Assembly (NCBI GenBank): GCA_030549175.1
Contig: JAUKUA010000004.1
Coordinates: 4,836,001 to 4,900,000, forward strand
Source: Lasiosphaeris hirsuta
Lineage: Eukaryota > Ascomycota > Sordariomycetes > Sordariales > Lasiosphaeriaceae
Direction: 5' to 3'
Length of the DNA stretch: 64,000 nt
Under the pieces are notes generated by a model, which worked only from the letters and a program-made list of their open reading frames with translations, did no database searches and was not told the origin of the DNA. How positions within the stretch are numbered: the stretch's first letter is position 1; every line of letters starts with the position of its first letter. The position numbers and the translations under genes are program-made. Positions 57,572 to 64,000 of the stretch are shown here, piece after piece.

Positions 57572-58166
57572 TGTAATCTTTACCAAAGTTCCCTACTAAC
57601 ACGCCACAAACACGATGGACTTGCAACCATAGGGTCTGCCAGTTCAACACGCTCCGTTGGACACTTGAGAGGTCTTGCTTTTTCTTCTCTTTTTCTTTCT
57701 TTTGATTCTATTCGTTTCCTCAAGGCGGCGAGTTTGGGAGATATGGGAACGCCCCAAGACTCGGTCAAAGTGTGCTGTTGCTATTGTCCAATCGTGGACA
57801 ATCTGACAGTTTTCACTGGCATGCTAACGAGGAGTCTCGTTGAGGCTCTGTCTTCTGATATTTAGAGGAGTGCCACACAATGTTCCTGCCAAGACCCTCA
57901 TATCGCTAGCAGCTCTGTCAGTTTCAGCCGCGGATTTCACAAGGCTCCCGATGCCCACCGCCCCTATCTTTTCAGGTCAGCCGCACGTCTTGCCGCCGGA
58001 TTCAGCTTGGAGCATCGCTTTATCGAAAGTGGCGTTTTCTAGGACTCAATTTTGGCTCCTGCATCACCTCCCTATATCACACATCTCCTCTCGGCTTTTA
58101 ATGTCATCGTTCTTCAACGCTCGCTAACCAACTCAATAACATCCACAATCTCTCGATTCCGATAGC
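57572..58166. other. intergenic
   Basis: About 600 bp upstream of the next gene. No coding sequence recognised. Confidence 0.4.
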
Positions 58167-59288
58167 ATGTGCGACACAGCCTTAGCCTTCGGAGAGGGGG
58201 ATACCTACCTGCTCGAATGCCCCAGCAGACGCTGTTTGTACGTTTAGGGACCATTATGTTGATCCGCGCAAGGTCATTTGCTTGTCAAAGCTGACATGCA
58301 CAAACGGCAGCAACGACCTCCCCCCTGGTATTGTCGAGTCCCTCCGGGATGGTGACATCGCCACCACATTGAACGTGGCCTTTGGACCAGGGGGCAGCTT
58401 TGTCATTGCCTACAAGCAGCCATGTTCTCGGGGTATTTTGATGGGTATGCTATTCTTCTAGTGTGGCTTTCACGGTCTGAGGATGCCTTGGAAGCTACTA
58501 ATACTCCCACAGAGGCTTTTCGCGTTGCACCCGGCTTGAACAAGTGGCTGTTCGAAAAGAACAGCAGTGGCCAAGCAATAAGGTCCTTTGCCAAGCTTCA
58601 GGTCTCAATTGGTCCTACACAAGGTCGCTTCTGGGCGACGGATGGAAGCTCCTGGGTCTGGGAAGGGTTGCCGAAACAGCTCCAACAAAAGGTTTCAAGT
58701 ATGTTGAACAATGGGCTTTGGACTACCGCCACTCCCAAGCTGGTCTCGCTGGGTTTCGGCGACGACTTTGTCATGATTATGGAATCCGGTAACACGATCA
58801 ACGTCTTCTGGGACCTTCCCAACTACCCAGACTTGGAACAGTCCATCAAGGTTGTCGCAGAGAAAGGGCGGCTAGGGGACTTGGGTGTAAGTCAATATTC
58901 CACCGTGGCTTGGATTTGCAACGTTATCCATTGCACGCACTAAAATTGCAGCCAGAACATCAGTTTGAACCCGTTCAAAAAAGGTGTCTACTCCCTGGTG
59001 TGCGACGACATTCTTATTCTCGACGGCATTGCGGACAAATACCGACCGGCGGTCCAGAAGCTGGAGGCCGATATCAAGGCCCACGTGGCAACCACCAAAG
59101 CCAACGCAGCAGCTGGCAATGTCACGGCCTCTTCAAATTCGGCACGGGCGGCGGCCCAGAGAGCCTGGGACATGGAGTACAACAATCCTTACAGCTTGGT
59201 GCGATACATATGCAAGCACTGTGTGCGTGAGCGAGGGCTTTGCGACTGCAGTGTTGCAGATTATCAAGTCGAGCACAAATTTGCCTGA
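58167..59288 (+). CDS. conserved hypothetical protein
   Basis: Proposed exons 58167-58237, 58311-58444, 58513-58886 and 58956-59288 give 303 aa. All joins use GT-AG sites and keep frame. The sequence is mainly beta-like, with repeated GFGDDFVMIMESG and SIGPTQGRFWATDGSSWVW patterns, then an Ala-rich helical region (KLEADIKAHVATTKANAAAG) near the C-terminus. I do not recognise a named domain. The pattern of short strand segments suggests a propeller-like or WD-like fold, which is only an impression. The last exon could instead splice at a GTGTGCGT donor near 59219, changing the C-terminus. Confidence 0.6.
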
Positions 59289-60236
59289 TTTCCTGTACAA
59301 CTTGAATGCAACCTTTGTTTGTTTCCAGCCAGCGCGAGACTTTGACGCTGCCGAAAGTGAGCATGTCTCGTGGCCTGCCACAGGTTTCTTTCTAATCTCC
59401 CATCCCCCATCCGTAGAAAGAACAGCTCGAGGTCTTTCCGGATGTAGGAATGGCCTTTTTGAAATGTAAAAATATGCCTTTCGAAACACCAGAAATGCTG
59501 TTCTCCATGTTAGAAAGGCCTCAGATTTCATGGGCGGCTTCGACATCTAGGCTTTTTACGGAAGTGTTAAGCGCCAATACCGTCTACGAATAACAATAAT
59601 ACCTGCTCCTTTGCCGCTTACTCCACACGGCCACCGAGTTAGCGGTTGCCATCCATCACGCGGTCCTGCTGGCGGCTCGCCCGCCGAGTCGCCAGTTACT
59701 CAAGGGCATCCCGGCTGCCCGCGTCACATGCCGGGGGCAACGACTGGTCTCGCGCTTTGGTCTTTGTGCATTGGTTTCACGATATATCCGAGGTTTACCG
59801 CGTTCCCATGGTTGACTGGTATTGGAACAAAAGAGCGTTAGGCACATCCTATTAGAGATGGTAGTGGTTAGGCCGAATATCATGATTATTTGTCTTTCCC
59901 ATAATACGCAGGATTTTCCGTTGGTTCATGGGCTCTTGCATATACCTGACCAGTGTTGTTTGTTTCCGAGAGGACTCGCAGATATGGAGCCAATGAATCA
60001 TTCCGGCAATGAGGCCCACTGCATATTGTATGTATGCCTCTGGCATTTTTCCTAGCTTCTCGACAAATGAGCTGCCGAATGAAATCTCAATCTAAAATCC
60101 GCCAACAATAGGTATATGAGTAGCTTAGGAGAACCACTTGTGATGGGAAGCTGAAACTCTTCAATATTTACTTACCATCTAGATGTTGATTCCCTGACCT
60201 GCCGACACAGCTCAAACGCAGCCCCCGACCCCCAAA
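59289..60236. other. intergenic, no gene seen
   Basis: About 950 bp. Short ORFs only. Confidence 0.4.
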
Positions 60237-61417
60237 ATGGCCAACAAGCTTACCTGTAGCCCCGTTTTGGAGAGAGAAGCCCTAGCCCCAGTCCTAGAAC
60301 CTATCACAGTGGCTCCATCCGGTGATGTCATTATGGTTGTGGGGAAAGAAAAAAGGCGGATGAGGGTGCACTCGGTGATACTCAGCGCTGCATCACCGGT
60401 TTTCAAGGTCATGTTTGGTCCCAACTTCAGTGAGGGCAACCACCTCTCGACAGTGGACCCAAAGGAGATTCCGCTGCCCAAAGACAACGAGGATGCCCTA
60501 CAGACGATTTTTTACATTGTGCATTTTCGACCTGACGCCATTAACGACCCACCGAGCCCAGACTTGCTCCTTCAGGTAGCCATCGCTGCTAACAAGTATG
60601 GCTTCGTCAACGCCTTAAAGCATCCTCTCCAAGCTTGGATTAACGACAGTGCGATCCAAGAGCCGGAAAAGCTTTGGAAGCTGGTTATGGCATCTTTCTG
60701 GATTCAGAAAGAGGACTACTTCAAAAGTACCACCAAAAAAACTCCTGGCATGGGATGGGGAGCCATACCTCCGTCTCGCGTATATATGGACGATCAGATG
60801 CCTCCTGATGCAGCAAGTCGATTCTTCGGTAAGGCTCTCTCCTATTCTGGCACATTGTGCATTCATCTCCAACGTCTAATCCTCTTTAAGCAATGATGGA
60901 GCAAAAGCGAAATGAGTTCCGGATGGACTTGCCGTCTTTGATTGTAGATATTGGCACATCTATTGCCGATGCATCGGCCTACGAATGTCCCGACAGTCCA
61001 TCAGTTTGCCGGTATGCGCAACAATGTCAAAGTCTATTTTGGGAGCGTGCGTGGATCCAGAGTTCTGGGGACGTTGCGCGCTTACATCCTAGCCATCTCG
61101 CTCGGATTCCTCTCAACGAGGCAGTGGCTGCGGTCAAATCCGTCTGTGTGACCAACCCAGCTGAGAACAATACTCACTGTGTATATTCTACCCATCATCA
61201 TGCGAAGGAACTGGGAATCAGCTTTGGGGAGGCCGCTGCCGTGAATTACACGGCATTAATTCCGGGACTTGAGGGAATTTGTTTGACTTGCGTGAAGACT
61301 GGAGAAGAGCATACGACGCACAGCCCGGTCCCACCGTATGCTGCTAAAGGATTGTGGGATTTGGGAGTCGCGAGGACCTATTGGGCCCATGATATTAGTG
61401 AGGGTTATCACATGTGA
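60237..61417 (+). CDS. BTB/POZ domain protein
   Basis: Exons 60237-60828 and 60891-61417 give 372 aa. The BTB core occupies about residues 22-120: APSGDVIMVVGKEKRRMRVH, SVILSAASPVFKVMFGPNFS, EIPLPKDNEDALQTIFYIVH and LLLQVAIAANKYGF. The C-terminal half contains several Cys and His (CRYAQQCQSLFWE, CVTNPAENNTHC, GICLTCVKTGEEH), which could bind metal. Only the BTB fold is recognised. It differs from the BTB protein at 10493-11675 in its uninterrupted domain and Cys-rich tail. The start ATG follows a CCCCAAA context, and no upstream ATG lies in frame. Confidence 0.82.
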
Positions 61418-61916
61418 ATGATTTTGATGTATGGCCTTACGAAGAGACGTGGTTTTACTTTCAGTTTCTTCCACTTTTTTTTTTTCTTTTAGACTAATAA
61501 TTCACAAATCAATACCAGGTACTGAACTTTGACACAAGGCCGTCAGAATGCACTATTAGATGCTCTTAATTTTTACCCTTAACCCCCCCTCTCCCCCTCT
61601 CCCCCTCCCCCCCTCCCCCCAAAACCCCTCGTCACCCCATGGTAGGACTCACCAGGTTATGATACCCGGCGATGGAAATAAGCTTTACCAGCTGTAAACT
61701 CTCCGAAGCCTGATGTCTGTCCAATCCGGGCAGCCGTGGCGTGGCTCGCCCAGGGCGTGAGGAAAGCGGGGGAGCACGGCACCGCCTCCTGCGCCACGCC
61801 GCCGTTGGGGAGAAAACGCGCTCACCGCCGGGTCGGGGTGCTCTGCGGCGACGGGCATAACCAACCCCGCCTTGACCATCTCAGGCCATCGTCGACGGCT
61901 CATCGCCCAAAGTGGA
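61418..61916. other. intergenic with pyrimidine tract
   Basis: About 500 bp. A C-rich tract (about 61582-61620, CCCCCT units) lies upstream of the NLR start codon. Confidence 0.4.
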
Positions 61917-64000
61917 ATGTCGATGCCAGACAAAGCAAAGACATATCGCGCACGCCAGCTGCCATGTATTTTGACGTCGCTGCCCCAGGTCGCTTCCTTC
62001 CTCGCCGGCGTGGTGCCCGGTCTCGCCGCCGGGGACGTCCATGTCTTTTCGCTCGCCACGAGCCTCAATCCTCTCGAGATCCCCCCGACAAAAGTCGCGA
62101 CTCTTATGTTCGACCGGGTTCCGCCCATATTTGACGGCGACAACACAGAATGGGTTATTTCGGGCCAATCGGCCGGCCTCCTGAGGAATCTGCTCATCGA
62201 TGTGCACTTTCGCGACTTTACGCCGCTCAACGACGTCCTGCCAGAGGACCACTCGCTGGACTGCATTGCAGTATCGGGCCTGGCAAGCCATCCCTTTGGT
62301 TCCTGGCAGCAGCGTGGCCCCCGAACCAGTTTCATGTGGCTGAGAGACAGGTTGCCTCGCGACCTTCCCCATGTTCGAAGTATTATATATGGCTACGATA
62401 CGGCCTTGGTCGACAGCGAGTCTGTCAAAGGGGTTAATGATATTGGCATCGCCCTAATCACCAAAATGAAGTCCATCGGGCGAGCGAGCCCTGCTGCGAA
62501 GCCGCTGGTCATTATTGCGCATAGCCTCGGTGGCATTGTCATCAAGCAGGCCATGGTAGCCATGGCTCGTGCCCGTGAGTCAACGGGGGAGATGCTCGAG
62601 TCTGTTCGCCGTGCCATCTTCTTCGGTGTTCCGAATCGAGGCATGCAGATATCCCATCTCCTTCCCATGGTTCACGATAGGCCTAATAGTCATCTTACGC
62701 ACCTCTTGTCCGCTGAATCCGACTACTTGGAGGAGTTGGACTACCAGTTCTCTGGAATCGTCGAGCACAGGGGAATTGAGATCATGTCCGTCTACGAGAC
62801 GAAGCGTACCGATACGGCCCAGGTATGATAGCAGCTCTTGCTGCGGGTTAGTACCCCTCTGGATTGTACGCTGCTGACCCACACCGGCAGAAAAATGCCT
62901 CGGGACAATGGACGAGAGGTGGCCCCAAGGAACTCATCGTCGATAAATCGTCCGCCATACAGCGAAAGTCCAGCCTGAATCTGCCTGTAGACGAAGACCA
63001 TTCCAACATGGTCAAGTTCGGTGCCGATGATCAAAACTGTCAAGCGATACTCAGTTTCATACTCGATTCCCACCCCATCAATACAAATTCTTGCGAGTCC
63101 GTAAAGCCCATGGATTCGGACAGCATTTCAGGTGGCAGAGTCCAAGTTGGGCCCGATACAATTTTCGAATATAAAATGAAGCTTCGTTATACTATCTGTT
63201 AGCTACCTCGCCATTTTCTCTTGTTCTCTGCTATCGAAGATCGCAAGCTAATGGTGTTTTTTTTTTTTAAAAAAAAAAAAAAAGTAATGAAAACCAGTCT
63301 ATCCATTTGGGAAACTGGCTATCGGCTTAACGACATTGAAGATCGTTACGAATCAACATTCGAGTGGATATTCGATAAGTCCATCGGCTTCACTGAGTGG
63401 CTCAAAGGGACGGGGAAAATATTCTGGATTAATGGCAAGCCTGGTTGCGGCAAGTCCACAATCATGAAACTGGTCCTCAATGATGATCGGACCCGGCAAC
63501 TATTCATGGGTGGCCACCAGTCGCATTCGGATTGGGGGGCGGTGGGCATGGCTGATTTCTTCTTTCATGACCGGGGTTCTCCGGTGCAAAAGTCAATCGA
63601 AGGGATGCTGTCCCGCATCTTGTACCAGCTATTGGGCGATCGTGACTCGGAAGATGCCCGGGGGGTGCCTTTCTGCGTCGCCGAGCTGATACTGCCAATC
63701 TGGGAGAAACTGCTCCCGAGGGAACATGAAGGCCGCGCGGGAAGGGAACATGACGGACGTACGGGCCCTCGTCTTTGGAATCTCGACAGTTTACGACAAG
63801 CCCTCGACATTATCCTTACCCAGAATCGGGCACCGCTTCTCCTCCTTCTCTTTCTCGATGCGCTAGACGAGTTCGACGGTGAGCCACAGGTCATTGCCGA
63901 CTTTGTGCAAGATCTGACCCGGCCGAGGGAGGGCTCACGCACAGCGGTTAAAGTCTGCTGCTCCAGTCGGCCGTGGAACGTGTTCAGGGATTCGTTCAGC
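61917..64000 (+). CDS. NLR: SesB-like alpha/beta-hydrolase + NACHT (3' end beyond window)
   Basis: Exons 61917-62822, 62891-63197 and 63285 to the right edge. The N-terminal ~95 residues (VFSLATSL, PPTKVATLMF) and the HFRDFTPLNDVLPEDH box precede a serine-hydrolase-like domain: LDCIAVSGLASHPFGSWQ, then the nucleophile elbow VIIAHSLGGIVIKQA and FFGVPNRGMQISHL. This domain is the SesB-type effector found at the N-terminus of many fungal NLRs. The NACHT domain follows, with Walker A INGKPGCGKSTIMK and Walker B LLLLFLDALDEFDG. C-terminal repeats, if any, lie outside. Intron 2 contains adjoining long T and A runs just before its acceptor. The start is ATG 61917, since the longer frame begins at TTG. 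Such proteins are immune- or incompatibility-type sensors whose trigger is unknown here. Confidence 0.85.

Overview
The window is nuclear DNA of a filamentous ascomycete (Pezizomycotina, probably Sordariomycetes). This rests on short GT-AG introns of about 50-110 bp in most genes, fungal-only domains (HET, Clr5, SesB-like/NACHT NLRs, DUF3468-type regulators), a tRNA-Asp with an intron, and GC-rich coding sequence set among long homopolymer tracts. Exon joins were built by hand from splice signals and reading frame; the joined lengths of all complete gene models are multiples of three.

Left end (1-4.7 kb): a divergent pair encodes an alpha-1,4-glucan lyase of family GH31 (minus strand, cut by the window edge) and an aldos-2-ulose dehydratase-like protein (plus strand). 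Together they make up the 1,5-anhydro-D-fructose route of glycogen or starch breakdown: glucan to anhydrofructose, then to ascopyrone/microthecin-type pyranones. This is the most notable system here.

5.6-14.7 kb: a degraded small secreted-protein gene, a Clr5-domain protein, an NB-ARC relic, a BTB/POZ protein, a HET-domain protein and the tRNA-Asp. 14.7-20.2 kb is gene-free. 20.2-25.7 kb: an MFS permease of the allantoate/nicotinate type, a Cys-rich single-pass surface protein, and a secreted protein with three Cys-rich modules.

26.5-36.4 kb: a broken NACHT NLR gene, a secreted LVIVD/choice-of-anchor-B protein, a regulator-like protein without a zinc cluster sitting divergent to an NAD(P)-dependent reductase (with a 50-bp direct repeat in the shared promoter), and a SET-domain protein with a signal peptide. 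38.3-44.8 kb: an intronless cytochrome P450, a secreted DUF3237 protein, a Ty3/gypsy reverse transcriptase relic, and an unusual secreted protein made of Arg-delimited N-glycosylation repeats. 44.8-50.3 kb is decayed repeat DNA with an ankyrin-repeat relic.

50.3-64 kb: class II fructose-bisphosphate aldolase (10 exons), a clearly broken copy of a conserved small membrane protein, a DUF829/PaxU-like hydrolase, a thioesterase-fold protein, tRNA-Ser(CGA), an unassigned conserved protein, a second BTB protein, and a SesB-like hydrolase-NACHT NLR that runs off the right edge. One intact HET gene, one intact NLR and three decayed NLR/ankyrin genes suggest turnover of allorecognition or immune-type genes between housekeeping genes.
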